A DNA stretch of 40,716 nt from Selenomonadaceae bacterium (GTDB lineage: Bacteria; Bacillota; Negativicutes; Selenomonadales; Selenomonadaceae), in assembly GCA_029338835.1 (NCBI GenBank), contig JAQYBD010000077.1:1-40716 (forward strand), read 5' to 3'. Shown here piece by piece: positions 33,381 through 40,716 of the stretch; position 1 is the stretch's first letter; each line of letters opens with the position of its first letter. The position numbers were made by a program, and so were the translations under genes. The notes under the pieces were generated by a model. That model made no database searches, was not told the origin of the DNA, and was given only the letters and a program-made list of their open reading frames with translations.

Positions 33381-33857
33381 TCAGAACATCGTGTTATTGT
33401 TGGCGGATTTTTCCGGGATATCCTGGATGACATCCCAATGCTCTACGATTTTCCCATCCTTGACACGGAAGATATCGACAGCAGCCTGGCCACGATCCGT
33501 AGCATTCAAGGTGATGTGATTGTGGATGAATACGAGATCGCCGTCAGCACCGATGTGCTTGATCTCGGCCTTGCTTTCCGGGAATTCCTGCAGGAAGCCC
33601 TCGATGCCGCTGGCAAAGGCCTGGCGTCCGTCTTCAAAGCCCGGGTTATGCTGGATGTAGTTCGGGGCAGTCATGGTCTTGATGACAGCCGTGTTATGCT
33701 TGTTGAATACCTCGTTCCAGAAATATTCGACCATCTGCTTGTTGTCCGTGAACGCTGGTGCTTTGTCAGCGGCAAAGGCAGGGGTGGCAGAGACGGTTGC
33801 AACCAGGGTCAAGCCCAGCAATACGGCAGTCATTCTTTTCTTCCATTTCATGTTCAT
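33381..33857 (-). CDS. Exported SnoaL-like (NTF2-fold) protein
   Basis: The protein has 158 residues from the ATG at 33857, seven bases after GGAGGAG. Residues 1-29 form a signal peptide: a basic start (KWKKR), a hydrophobic core (AVLLGLTLVAT) and an Ala-x-Ala site before ADKAP. The mature part is a SnoaL-like polyketide-cyclase or NTF2 fold, with YIQHNPGFEDGR and the closing VDIFRVKDGKIVEHWDV. In this family the cavity residues vary, so the substrate cannot be read off. A 17-spaced promoter embedded in a long dyad lies upstream. The next gene upstream codes for an Rrf2 regulator, which probably controls it. Confidence 0.85.
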   Translation of the reverse strand: MNMKWKKRMTAVLLGLTLVATVSATPAFAADKAPAFTDNKQMVEYFWNEVFNKHNTAVIKTMTAPNYIQHNPGFEDGRQAFASGIEGFLQEFPESKAEIKHIGADGDLVFIHNHITLNATDRGQAAVDIFRVKDGKIVEHWDVIQDIPEKSANNNTMF

Positions 33858-33923
33858 GGCAAATCTCCTCCAGTCGATGTGCAACAATGGGGGCTGTTGC
33901 AGATTCTCGTTGTTGTTTTATTG

Positions 33924-33957
33924 ACTACATCATACCATGGAAATGTTGTAGTGTAAA
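33924..33957 (-). promoter_or_regulatory. Promoter within a 29-bp dyad, probable Rrf2-regulator operator
   Basis: On the reverse strand TTTACA (33952-33957), 17 bases, then TATGAT (33929-33934). The same stretch (33924-33952) is a dyad centred on CCATGG: ACTACATCATA on one side and the complement of AATGTTGTAGT on the other, with nine of eleven positions matching. A protein bound here would cover the -10 and spacer. The adjacent Rrf2 gene is the obvious candidate. Confidence 0.65.
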
Positions 33958-33989
33958 GAGCAACAACGAAAATTACGAAAAAGAAATGT

Positions 33990-34427
33990 TCAGGAGGTCT
34001 TTTGCATTTGTTCTTGCATTTCTGCAAATAAGTCCTTTATGGTGACTGCCTGCATCTGTTGCAGGAGCAATTTCTTCCAGGCCTCGAGATGCCCGTCCAG
34101 CACACCTTTGACAGATCTGCCTACCGGGCAGTTGGTATTGGGATGTTCATGCATGTGAAAGAGATTTTCTTTTGCGTCTTCTACTGCTTCAAAGACATCC
34201 CGGACCGTGATGTCTGCCGGTGATTTTTTGAGACAGGCGCCGCCGACGCCCCGGCGGATTTCAATCAAACCGGCTTTCTTCAGCAGCTGCAGCGTTTTGC
34301 GGATATTGACTGCATTTACACCCGTGGTATCCGCAAGAACCTCAGAGGTCACTTTTTCTTCTTCTTCGTATTCTGCCAGGTAGAGAAGGATATGGATGGC
34401 CACGGTCATGCGGCTGGAAAATTTCAA
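33990..34427 (-). CDS. Rrf2-family transcriptional regulator
   Basis: The protein has 145 residues from a TTG start, eight bases after AGGAGG. The winged helix-turn-helix covers residues 1-80, with the family start MKFSSRMTVAIHILLYLAEY cited to its first 20 residues and the wing RRGVGGACLKKSP. Iron-sulfur members such as IscR and NsrR have three Cys in the loop after residue 90; only Cys100 (NTNCPVG) lies there, with Cys65 in the wing. It is therefore more like the cluster-free YwnA group or a thiol sensor. The next gene downstream, an exported SnoaL-like protein, has a large dyad over its promoter. Confidence 0.88.
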   Translation of the reverse strand: MKFSSRMTVAIHILLYLAEYEEEEKVTSEVLADTTGVNAVNIRKTLQLLKKAGLIEIRRGVGGACLKKSPADITVRDVFEAVEDAKENLFHMHEHPNTNCPVGRSVKGVLDGHLEAWKKLLLQQMQAVTIKDLFAEMQEQMQKTS

Positions 34428-34459
34428 GGTTCGTTCCTCCTTTGATACGTTTTTATTTT

Positions 34460-34468
34460 ATTATATCA
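34460..34468 (-). promoter_or_regulatory. Extended -10 promoter of the Rrf2 gene
   Basis: On the reverse strand TGATATAAT gives an extended -10 about 35 bases before the TTG start. It lies just past the DUF554 stop, so the regulator can be transcribed independently. Confidence 0.5.
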
Positions 34469-34473
34469 TCGAT

Positions 34474-35184
34474 TCATGTCGGCCAGAAGATGGCGATGAG
34501 CAGAGCGGGCAGCAGGTTGGCGACGCGGATGCGATAGCCGAACAAAAGATTGATGCCAACGCAAAAAATCAGGATGTTGCCAACGTAGGAAAGGTTGGCA
34601 AGAGCAGCTTCTGTCATCCACGGGGCGATGAGACGGGCAAAGAGTGTGATGCTGCCCTGGAAGATCCCGACGGAAATCGCCGAGAAGATGCAGCCCTTGC
34701 CGAGTGTGGCCGTCATGATCATGACGATGATGAGATCTAGGATGGTCTTGGCAAAGAGGATGGCATGGTCGCCCTGCAGGCTGTCGGTGATGGAGCCGAT
34801 GACGGCCATGGCGCCGATGCAGACGGTCAGCGAGGCGGTGACAAAGCCTTCGACAAAAGAGGAGTCGCTGCTGCTGCCGGAACGTTCCTTGAGCCATTCG
34901 CCAAAGGTCGCGAGCCGGTCTTCCAGATTGATGAGTTCGCCGATGAGTGCGCCGCCGGCGAGACTGGCAATCATCATCATGGTACCTGTCATCTCGAGTC
35001 CTTCTGGTGTGATGTTGAGCATCTGGCGCAAGGTGCCGCCGATGCCGATGAAGATGACGGCAACGGCCGTGGCCATCATCAGGGTATCCTGCAGGCGCTT
35101 CGTGAGCAGGCGGCCGCAGCCGAGCCCTAGAAGCCCGCCGATGACGATGCCGCATACATTTGCAAAGGTGCCAAGTCCGGGCAT
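34474..35184 (-). CDS. DUF554 (YqgA-like) membrane protein
   Basis: The protein has 236 residues from the ATG at 35184, six bases after AAGG; the ATG at 35190 touches that site. About six or seven membrane segments are seen, with the family blocks FANVCGIVIGGLLG at the start, GGALIGE, the FVEGFVTASLTVCIGAMAVIG stretch (cited in part) and LGKGCIFSAISVG. DUF554 proteins are predicted transporters of unknown substrate. The gene is followed by the Rrf2 regulator but has no visible link to it. Confidence 0.85.
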   Translation of the reverse strand: MPGLGTFANVCGIVIGGLLGLGCGRLLTKRLQDTLMMATAVAVIFIGIGGTLRQMLNITPEGLEMTGTMMMIASLAGGALIGELINLEDRLATFGEWLKERSGSSSDSSFVEGFVTASLTVCIGAMAVIGSITDSLQGDHAILFAKTILDLIIVMIMTATLGKGCIFSAISVGIFQGSITLFARLIAPWMTEAALANLSYVGNILIFCVGINLLFGYRIRVANLLPALLIAIFWPT

Positions 35185-35216
35185 AAACATCCTTCTTTCT
35201 TAACAATCATGCACGA

Positions 35217-35253
35217 TGATAAAACCCGCTGGCGAAGTTCGTCAGCGGGCTGT
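35217..35253. terminator. Terminator of the SpeD-like gene
   Basis: CCCGCTG (35224-35230) pairs with CAGCGGG (35242-35248), extended by CGAA/TTCG. TTTTATC follows on the reverse strand, for the SpeD-like gene. TGTCTTTTT follows on the forward strand. Confidence 0.82.
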
Positions 35254-35280
35254 CTTTTTCCTATCTGTCCGTATAGAGGC

Positions 35281-35739
35281 TCAGCTGCGATTGCGGCGGG
35301 CCAGGACGCGCAGGACCTTGGCGCCCGTGTTATGAATCTTGCGCAGCGGGGCTACCTTGGTCTTGACTTTCGGGCGGATGTCCTTCGGCGTGCCGAAATT
35401 GCCGCGTTTCAAGAGCGTGGATTTTATCTTGTCCGGCTTGAAGAAATTACGCATGGCCTGTGCGATGCGTTCGGGGTCGGCATTTTCCTGGCAGAGGAAG
35501 ATGTCAATGGCCACGTATTTGAGTTCGGTATAGATATGCAGGACGATATGGCCCTCGCGGAACAGCAGCATGATGGCATAATGCTGTTCGTCGAGCTGCT
35601 CCGAGCAGCTGTTGATGGGAGTGAAATGGAATTCCTCCTGGATTCCCTCGATGGCTTCGTTGATCTGTTTGCTGTCCTGGAGCTTGCTGTTCTTGCAGTT
35701 GAAGAGATCTACCGTAAGATGACGTGCTAAGATTTTCAT
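35281..35739 (-). CDS. SpeD-fold protein lacking the pyruvoyl-forming serine, with basic tail
   Basis: The protein has 152 residues from the ATG at 35739, nine bases after AAGGAG. Residues 1-110 align with bacterial AdoMet decarboxylase: ARHLTVDLFNC for GRHLLVDLYGC, and EGHIVLH...YVAIDIFLC for ESHISIH...YAAVDVFTC. With this start the numbering matches the family: His68 and Cys83 are kept. Position 63, the Ser that self-cleaves and becomes the pyruvoyl group, is Gly, and position 55 (Ser in Thermotoga) is Ala. No Ser, Thr or Cys lies within several residues of 63 that could replace it. It cannot be a normal decarboxylase. Residues 111-152 add a very basic tail with about 14 Lys and Arg, suggesting nucleic-acid or acidic-protein binding. 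It has its own promoter and terminator. Confidence 0.8.
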   Translation of the reverse strand: MKILARHLTVDLFNCKNSKLQDSKQINEAIEGIQEEFHFTPINSCSEQLDEQHYAIMLLFREGHIVLHIYTELKYVAIDIFLCQENADPERIAQAMRNFFKPDKIKSTLLKRGNFGTPKDIRPKVKTKVAPLRKIHNTGAKVLRVLARRNRS

Positions 35740-35783
35740 ACATCCGCTCTCCTTCATGATGATTTGCTATAAGTCCACCTTAC

Positions 35784-35813
35784 ATTATAGAGGATGGAGC
35801 TGCATGACGTCAA
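35784..35813 (-). promoter_or_regulatory. Promoter of the SpeD-like gene
   Basis: On the reverse strand TTGACG (35808-35813), 18 bases, then TATAAT (35784-35789). It overlaps the end of lgt, so the SpeD-like gene can be expressed separately from lgt. The start codon is about 45 bases downstream. Confidence 0.72.
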
Positions 35814-36631
35814 TTCTTTCGCCGCGCCTTGACTGGGATTTCCTTTTGCCTGTCCGGGGTATCTTTCCGGTAGAGAGGAAGCGCGAGGAAGAAGATCAGG
35901 GCAATGGTGAAAGCGGCAAGACTCGTCGTCTGGGCACTCGTGAAGAGGCCGAGGACTTTTTCCGTATAATCGCCGCGCAGGAATTCGAGGCCGAAGCGGG
36001 CGGCACTGTAGAGCATGACGTAGAGCGCGAAGCATTGTCCTTTGGCATGGTGTGTCGTGCGGAACAGGAGCAGCAATGCGAAGATGACGATATCGAGCTG
36101 TCCTTCCCAGACCTCAGCAGGCCAGAGGGGCTGACTGCCGTAGACATGGTGTGCCAGTGTCGTATCCGGGTAGATGATGCCGAATGAGGAGCCTGTTGGC
36201 GCACCAAAGGCATCGCCGTTGAGGAGATTGGCACAGCGTCCGAGTGCCTGTCCGAGTACGATGGCAGGAGCCAGCACGTCCATGAGGTGTACGGTATCGA
36301 GATGGTGGTGACGGCAGTACCAGACGCCTGTGAGGACGCCGAGGATGACGCCGCCCTGGATGGCCATGCCGCCCTGCCAGACGTTGAAGAGTTCTGTCAG
36401 ATGATGGCTGTAGTAATCCCAGTCGAAGAAAAAAACATCCCATAGCCGCGCGCCGATGAGTCCGGCCACCCCGCAGTAGATGCCGAGATCGACGATGTGG
36501 TCTTCATAGCCGCGCCGGTCAGCCTTTGCGAGGAAGTAGCCGACGCCTGTGGCCAGGATGATGGAAAGGGAGAGGACGAGTCCATACGTGCGGATGGGGA
36601 ACCCGTCGATGAAAAAGAGATATTGATGCAT
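35810..36631 (-). CDS. lgt: Prolipoprotein diacylglyceryl transferase
   Basis: This is a 273-residue inner-membrane enzyme with about seven membrane segments. The FPIRTYGL start (His/Arg-Tyr-Gly block), GGMAIQGG, and the Lgt signature GRCANLLNGDAFG are present, with the essential Arg and Asn residues. It moves a diacylglyceryl group from phosphatidylglycerol to the Cys of prolipoproteins, the first step of lipoprotein maturation. GGAAGG lies six bases before ATG. The C-terminus is basic and cytoplasmic. The leader upstream holds a GTTGCC/GGCAAC hairpin (36661-36676) and a possible -10 (TATAAT at 36714-36719). Confidence 0.95.
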   Translation of the reverse strand: MHQYLFFIDGFPIRTYGLVLSLSIILATGVGYFLAKADRRGYEDHIVDLGIYCGVAGLIGARLWDVFFFDWDYYSHHLTELFNVWQGGMAIQGGVILGVLTGVWYCRHHHLDTVHLMDVLAPAIVLGQALGRCANLLNGDAFGAPTGSSFGIIYPDTTLAHHVYGSQPLWPAEVWEGQLDIVIFALLLLFRTTHHAKGQCFALYVMLYSAARFGLEFLRGDYTEKVLGLFTSAQTTSLAAFTIALIFFLALPLYRKDTPDRQKEIPVKARRKN

Positions 36632-36753
36632 AAGGAACCTTCCTTTTTTCTTTTTTTGCCGTTGCCAGCGGGCAACTGACGTCAGGCATATGCCGCAAAC
36701 GGCTCATAGCGCTATTATAGACGATGTAGCGGGAAAAAAGAAGCAAAATAGAT

Positions 36754-36782
36754 TTGAATTCCGTCCACCCCTGTGGTACAAT
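36754..36782 (+). promoter_or_regulatory. Promoter of ileS
   Basis: TTGAAT (36754-36759), 17 bases, then TACAAT (36777-36782). It starts the T-box leader of about 265 bases. Confidence 0.75.
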
Positions 36783-36804
36783 GAATCCTGTTAACATGTA
36801 AATA

Positions 36805-37035
36805 AATGCGGTGAAGAAGAGAGTACCTTGTCTTGAAAGCGATAGCGAACCGGGGATGGTGGGAGCCGGGCGTGAGTAGGAATGAGGGAAGATCACTTCG
36901 GAGCAGCGGGCTGAACAAAGTAGGTTTCGCCGGTATTCCCCGTTATGGAACAGCGCATGGTGGTGCGTGAGGAAAAATAGGTGGTTTTAACGTAGGCAGC
37001 AAGCCTGCATCCTGTTTGGATGCAGGTTTTTATTT
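36805..37035 (+). ncRNA. T-box riboswitch, isoleucine specifier
   Basis: The leader has the T-box order: GAAGAAGAGAGTA at the base of stem I, then the distal AGCGAACCGGGG and GGGAGCCGGGC arms. The specifier side GAAG-ATC-ACTTCGGAGC follows, with ATC (Ile) at 36914-36916 or close to it, then GCTGAAC and AGTAGG. The tRNA-end pairing word UGGU (36982-36985) follows, and the terminator CCTGCATCC/GGATGCAGG (37004-37026) with TTTTTATTTTT. Uncharged tRNA-Ile binding should prevent termination and raise ileS expression. The T-box core (AGGTGGTTTTAACG) is less conserved than usual. Confidence 0.88.
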
Positions 37036-37054
37036 TTATAAGGAGGAATTTCGT

Positions 37055-40000
37055 TTGTACAGCAAAGTAGATACCAATCTGAATTTCGTTGCACGCGAAA
37101 GAGAAATTGCGAAGTTCTGGAAAGAACACAATATCGCGCAGAAAGCCATTGACCAGCGTGAAGGCTGTGATACCTTCACGTTCTATGACGGCCCGCCGAC
37201 GGCAAACGGCAAACCGCATATCGGCCATGTGCTGACGCGCGTCATCAAGGATATGCTGCCGCGCTTCCAGTCCATGAAGGGCAAAAAGGTCCTGCGCAAG
37301 GCCGGCTGGGATACGCATGGCCTGCCGGTTGAACTCGAGGTCGAGAAGGCTGTCGGCATCAACGGCAAGGAGCAGATCGAGGAATACGGCATCGAGCCGT
37401 TCATCAAGAAGTGCCGCGAATCCGTCTGGAAGTACAAGGGCATGTGGGAGCAGTTCTCCGAGGTCGTCGGTTTCTGGGCGGATATGGAACACCCGTACAT
37501 CACCTATGAAAACAACTTCATCGAGTCCGAGTGGTGGGCACTGAAGGAAATCTGGAATAAGGGCCTGCTCTATGAGGGCTATAAGGTCGTCCCGTATTGC
37601 CCGCGCTGCGGCACGCCTCTTTCCTCGCACGAGGTGGCTCAGGGCTACAAGGACATCACGGAGCGTTCGGCCATGGTCAAGTTCAAGGTCAAGGGCGAAG
37701 ATGCGTATTTCCTCGCCTGGACGACGACGCCGTGGACGCTGCCGTCGAATCTCGCACTCTGCGTCAATCCGGAAGTCGATTACGTCAAGGTACGCGTGAA
37801 CGGCACGGTATACATCCTGGCAGAAGCACTGGTCGATACCGTATTTGAAGGTGTGGAAGGAGAACGTGAAGTCCTCGGCAAATGCAAGGGCAAGGATCTC
37901 GAGTACAAGGAATACGAGCCGCTTTATCCGTTTGCCGACGCAGCTGTGGCAAAACAGGCGAAAGCCGGCAAGAAGGCGTTCATCGTCACTTGTGATGATT
38001 ACGTCACGACGGAAGACGGCACGGGCATCGTCCACATGGCTCCGGCCTTTGGTGAAGACGATAACCGCGTCTGCCGCAACTACAATGTCGCCTTTGTCAA
38101 CCTCGTCAACAGCAAGGGCGAGCTGACGGCAGAGACGGCTTGGCCGGGTGTCTTCGTCAAGAAGGCCGATCCCATGATCCTTGACGATCTCAAGCAGCAG
38201 GGCAAGCTCTTCAAGGCACCGGAATTCACGCACAGCTATCCGCATTGCTGGCGCTGCGATACGCCGCTGCTCTATTATTCGTTCCCGACCTGGTTCATCA
38301 AGATGACGGCAGTCAAGGACGAACTCGTGGCCAACAACAAGACAGTCAACTGGATCCCGAAATCCATCGGCGAGGGCCGTTTCGGCAACTGGCTCGAGCA
38401 TGTGCAGGACTGGGGGCTCTCGCGCAACCGTTACTGGGGCACGCCGCTGCCGGTATGGCAGTGCGAATGCGGCCACCAGCATGTCATCGGTTCCATTGAA
38501 GAACTCAAGAGCCTCAGTGATAACTGTCCTGATGATATTGAGCTGCATCGTCCGTACATCGATAAAGTCACGATCAAATGCCCCAATTGCGGCAAGGAAA
38601 TGCATCGTGTGCCGGAAGTCATTGACTGCTGGTTCGATTCTGGCTCCATGCCGTTTGCGCAGTGGCATTATCCGTTCGAGAACAAAGATATCTTTGCCAA
38701 AAGGTTCCCGGCGGATTTCATCTCCGAGGCTGTCGACCAGACGCGCGGCTGGTTCTATTCGCTGATCGCCATCTCGACGCTGCTCTTCCATAAGGCACCG
38801 TACAAGAATGTCATTGTACTCGGCCATGTCCAGGACAAGGACGGCCGCAAGATGTCGAAGTCGAAGGGCAATGCCGTCGATCCGATGGAAGCGCTCAACA
38901 AGCATGGCGCCGATGCCATCCGCTGGTATTTCTATGAGAACAGCGCGCCGTGGCTGCCGAACCGCTTCCATGATGATGCCGTACAGGAAGGCCAGCGCAA
39001 ATTCATGGGGACGCTCTGGAATACGTATGCGTTCTTCGTGCTTTATGCCAATATCGACAATTTTGATGCGACGAAGTACACGCTCGATTACGACAAGCTG
39101 CCAGTCATGGACAAGTGGTGTCTCTCGCGTCTCAACACGATGGTCAAGGATGTCGATTACGACCTCTCGAACTATCGCGTCACGGAAGCTGCGAAAGCCA
39201 TTGAGCAGTTCGTCGATGAACTCTCGAACTGGTATGTCCGCCGCAGCCGCAGCCGCTTCTGGGCCAAGGGCATGGAGCAGGATAAGATCAATGCCTACAT
39301 GACGCTCTACACGGCTCTCGTGACAACGGTCAAGGCCGCTGCGCCGATGATCCCGTTCATGACGGAATCCATCTATCGCAATCTCGTCTGCAGCATCGAC
39401 AAGCAGGCTCCGGAATCCGTTCACCTGTGCGATTTCCCGAAGGTCAATGAGGCGCATATCGATAAGGAACTCGAGAAGAACATGGGCGAGGTCCTCGAGA
39501 TCGTCGTACTCGGCCGCGCTGCCCGCAACGAAGCGAACATCAAGAACCGTCAGCCGATCGGCAACATGTATGTCAAGGCACCGGTCGTGCTGCCGGACTT
39601 CTACAAGCAGATCGTTGAGGAAGAACTCAACGTCAAGCATGTCGTCTTCAAGGACGATATGGAAGCATATCTCACGTACAGTTTCAAGCCGCAGTTCCGT
39701 GTCCTCGGCCCGAAGGTCGGCAAGAAGATGGGAGCCATCCAGAAGGCCCTCAAGGCTGTCAATGGACATAAGGCCAAGGAAGAACTCGATACGACGGGCA
39801 AGCTCGTCATCTCGCTGCCGGATGGCGATGTGACGCTGTTGCCGGAAGATATCGAAGTCTCCATGGCACAGACGGAAGGCTATAATTGCCAGCGCTACAA
39901 CGGCGTGACGATTGCTCTTGAGACGACGCTTTCTGAAGAACTCCTCGAAGAGGGCTTTGTGCGCGAGATCATCAGCAAGATCCAGACGATGCGCAAGGAA

Positions 40001-40192
40001 AATGGCTATGAGGTCACGGATCACATCAAGGTCGGCATGGCAGGCAATGAGAAGCTGGAAGGACTTGTCAGGAAGAATGAAGCTTTCCTCAAGGAAATCA
40101 CGCTCTGCGACGAAGTGACGTACAGCACGCTCGTAGGCCATGAAAAAGAATGGAACATCAACGGTGAGACGGTAACGCTTTCTGTAAAGTAA
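37055..40192 (+). CDS. ileS: Isoleucyl-tRNA synthetase, IleS2-like
   Basis: The protein has 1045 residues from the TTG at 37055, which follows AAGGAGG after the T-box terminator; an earlier in-frame start would lie inside the terminator hairpin. HIGH is at 55-58 (ANGKPHIGH) and KMSKS at 599-603. The editing domain lies between, with TTTPWTLPSN, and GTGIVHMAPAFGEDD. The length, and the DSGSMPFAQWHYPFEN block, suggest the long IleS2 class rather than the usual bacterial IleS1 of about 930 residues. That class is typically poorly inhibited by mupirocin, which I infer and have not tested. It is controlled by the T-box upstream. Confidence 0.95.
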   Translation: MYSKVDTNLNFVAREREIAKFWKEHNIAQKAIDQREGCDTFTFYDGPPTANGKPHIGHVLTRVIKDMLPRFQSMKGKKVLRKAGWDTHGLPVELEVEKAVGINGKEQIEEYGIEPFIKKCRESVWKYKGMWEQFSEVVGFWADMEHPYITYENNFIESEWWALKEIWNKGLLYEGYKVVPYCPRCGTPLSSHEVAQGYKDITERSAMVKFKVKGEDAYFLAWTTTPWTLPSNLALCVNPEVDYVKVRVNGTVYILAEALVDTVFEGVEGEREVLGKCKGKDLEYKEYEPLYPFADAAVAKQAKAGKKAFIVTCDDYVTTEDGTGIVHMAPAFGEDDNRVCRNYNVAFVNLVNSKGELTAETAWPGVFVKKADPMILDDLKQQGKLFKAPEFTHSYPHCWRCDTPLLYYSFPTWFIKMTAVKDELVANNKTVNWIPKSIGEGRFGNWLEHVQDWGLSRNRYWGTPLPVWQCECGHQHVIGSIEELKSLSDNCPDDIELHRPYIDKVTIKCPNCGKEMHRVPEVIDCWFDSGSMPFAQWHYPFENKDIFAKRFPADFISEAVDQTRGWFYSLIAISTLLFHKAPYKNVIVLGHVQDKDGRKMSKSKGNAVDPMEALNKHGADAIRWYFYENSAPWLPNRFHDDAVQEGQRKFMGTLWNTYAFFVLYANIDNFDATKYTLDYDKLPVMDKWCLSRLNTMVKDVDYDLSNYRVTEAAKAIEQFVDELSNWYVRRSRSRFWAKGMEQDKINAYMTLYTALVTTVKAAAPMIPFMTESIYRNLVCSIDKQAPESVHLCDFPKVNEAHIDKELEKNMGEVLEIVVLGRAARNEANIKNRQPIGNMYVKAPVVLPDFYKQIVEEELNVKHVVFKDDMEAYLTYSFKPQFRVLGPKVGKKMGAIQKALKAVNGHKAKEELDTTGKLVISLPDGDVTLLPEDIEVSMAQTEGYNCQRYNGVTIALETTLSEELLEEGFVREIISKIQTMRKENGYEVTDHIKVGMAGNEKLEGLVRKNEAFLKEITLCDEVTYSTLVGHEKEWNINGETVTLSVK

Positions 40193-40221
40193 GCAATGCA
40201 TTCATGCCGTTATTGGCAAAG

Positions 40222-40254
40222 GCTCCCTTTCGGCGAAAGGGAGCTTTTCTCTTT
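40222..40254 (+). terminator. Terminator of ileS
   Basis: GCTCCCTTT (40222-40230) pairs with AAAGGGAGC (40236-40244) around CGGCG, followed by TTTTCTCTTTT. It lies 30 bases past the ileS stop. Confidence 0.88.
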
Positions 40255-40345
40255 TGGTTTGTATGCAGGGAAAGAAGACAGCAGGAGATTGCGTGCGGAA
40301 CGCGAATAAAAGAAATGGGAAAAAAGAAAAGAAAGGGGGGATATC

Positions 40346-40681
40346 GTGGAGGAACATACGCATGTGCTGGCTGATGGAACGGTCGTGACGCATACGCATG
40401 GTGCGCACGGCCATCAGCATAGTCATACGCAGACGAAGGCAGTCCTCAACCGCATGGCTCGCCTCATCGGTCATCTGGAGTCCATCAAGCAGATGATTGC
40501 CGATGGCAGGGACTGCAGTGATGTACTCATACAGCTTTCCGCGGTGGACAGTGCCATCAAAGGGGTCAGCCGCATCATCCTCAAGGATCATCTCGAGCAT
40601 TGCATCGTGGATGCTGTGCGTGAGAATGACAAGGAAGCGCTTGATCAGCTCAACAAGGCCATCGACCGTTTTTTGAAGTAA
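40346..40681 (+). CDS. CsoR/RcnR-family metal-sensing repressor with His-rich N-terminus
   Basis: The protein has 111 residues from a GTG start five bases after AGGGGGG. Residues 32-111 are the all-helical DUF156 fold. Cys57, His82 and Cys86 match the Cys-His-Cys set that binds Cu(I) in CsoR (C in GRDCSDV, H and C in KDHLEHC). Residues 4-27 hold eight His in HxH patterns, an unusual extension that could bind Ni, Zn or Cu or deliver metal to the sensor site. CsoR proteins release DNA when metal is bound. A target transporter gene is expected downstream but the window ends 35 bases later. Confidence 0.87.
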   Translation: MEEHTHVLADGTVVTHTHGAHGHQHSHTQTKAVLNRMARLIGHLESIKQMIADGRDCSDVLIQLSAVDSAIKGVSRIILKDHLEHCIVDAVRENDKEALDQLNKAIDRFLK

Positions 40682-40716
40682 GCGGGCGGCCAAACGGCAA
40701 TCCAGCGTTTTGTGAG

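Noticed and set aside
36893-40201. 1102-codon reverse ORF opposite ileS
   Set aside because: It is the antisense shadow of the isoleucyl-tRNA synthetase, which has complete HIGH and KMSKS motifs; the shadow even covers the T-box.

Overview
The window reads as chromosomal DNA of a Negativicutes bacterium of the Selenomonas/Mitsuokella type. The main clue is a 393-residue lysine/ornithine decarboxylase whose length and active-site layout match the Selenomonas enzyme that makes the diamine of the cell wall. Supporting clues are Gram-positive style control (CIRCE on groESL, a glmS ribozyme, an isoleucine T-box on ileS) in GC-rich coding DNA with frequent TTG and GTG starts.

Layout. 1-1.6 kb is an AT-richer accessory patch. 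It is bounded by two IS200/IS605-type right ends, carries a broken tnpB zinc-ribbon remnant, and holds three small reverse-strand ORFs of unknown function. 1.66-2.76 kb has an MmcQ/YjbR-family gene followed by two decayed genes. 2.8-4.8 kb (reverse strand) has the lysine/ornithine decarboxylase and a rubrerythrin, with a Fur-like palindrome upstream. 5.2-7.9 kb is tsaE-tsaB-rimI-tsaD, for the tRNA modification t6A. 8.0-10.1 kb is a PdtaS-like histidine kinase with an ANTAR RNA-binding response regulator. 10.3-15.7 kb is the mannitol set mtlR-mtlA-mtlD. 15.7-22.0 kb is a sulfur operon: a CHR-family transporter, an AprA-like flavoprotein, an AprB-like ferredoxin, cysD and cysN, preceded by a promoter and a probable attenuator. 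22.0-26.4 kb is groES-groEL and glmS. 26.5-28.3 kb has a HAD hydrolase and a convergent bioB. 28.5-32.3 kb is the tightly packed operon phoH-ybeY-era-DUF502-recO. 32.6-36.6 kb holds a PAP2 phosphatase, an exported SnoaL-like protein with its probable Rrf2 regulator, a DUF554 membrane protein, a catalytically dead SpeD-fold protein and lgt. 36.75-40.7 kb is the T-box-controlled ileS and a CsoR-family repressor with a His-rich N-terminus.

How the genes work together. The sulfur operon can be read as one route: import of sulfate (or a similar oxyanion) by the CHR protein, activation to APS by CysDN, then direct reduction of APS by the AprA/AprB-like pair. The C-terminal part of CysN looks like an APS kinase domain that has lost its P-loop, which fits a pathway that does not need PAPS. 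The most unusual single gene is the SpeD-fold protein at 35.3-35.7 kb. Glycine replaces the serine that forms the pyruvoyl cofactor, and a strongly basic tail follows, so it cannot be an ordinary AdoMet decarboxylase. All assignments come from reading the sequence; no database search was run.
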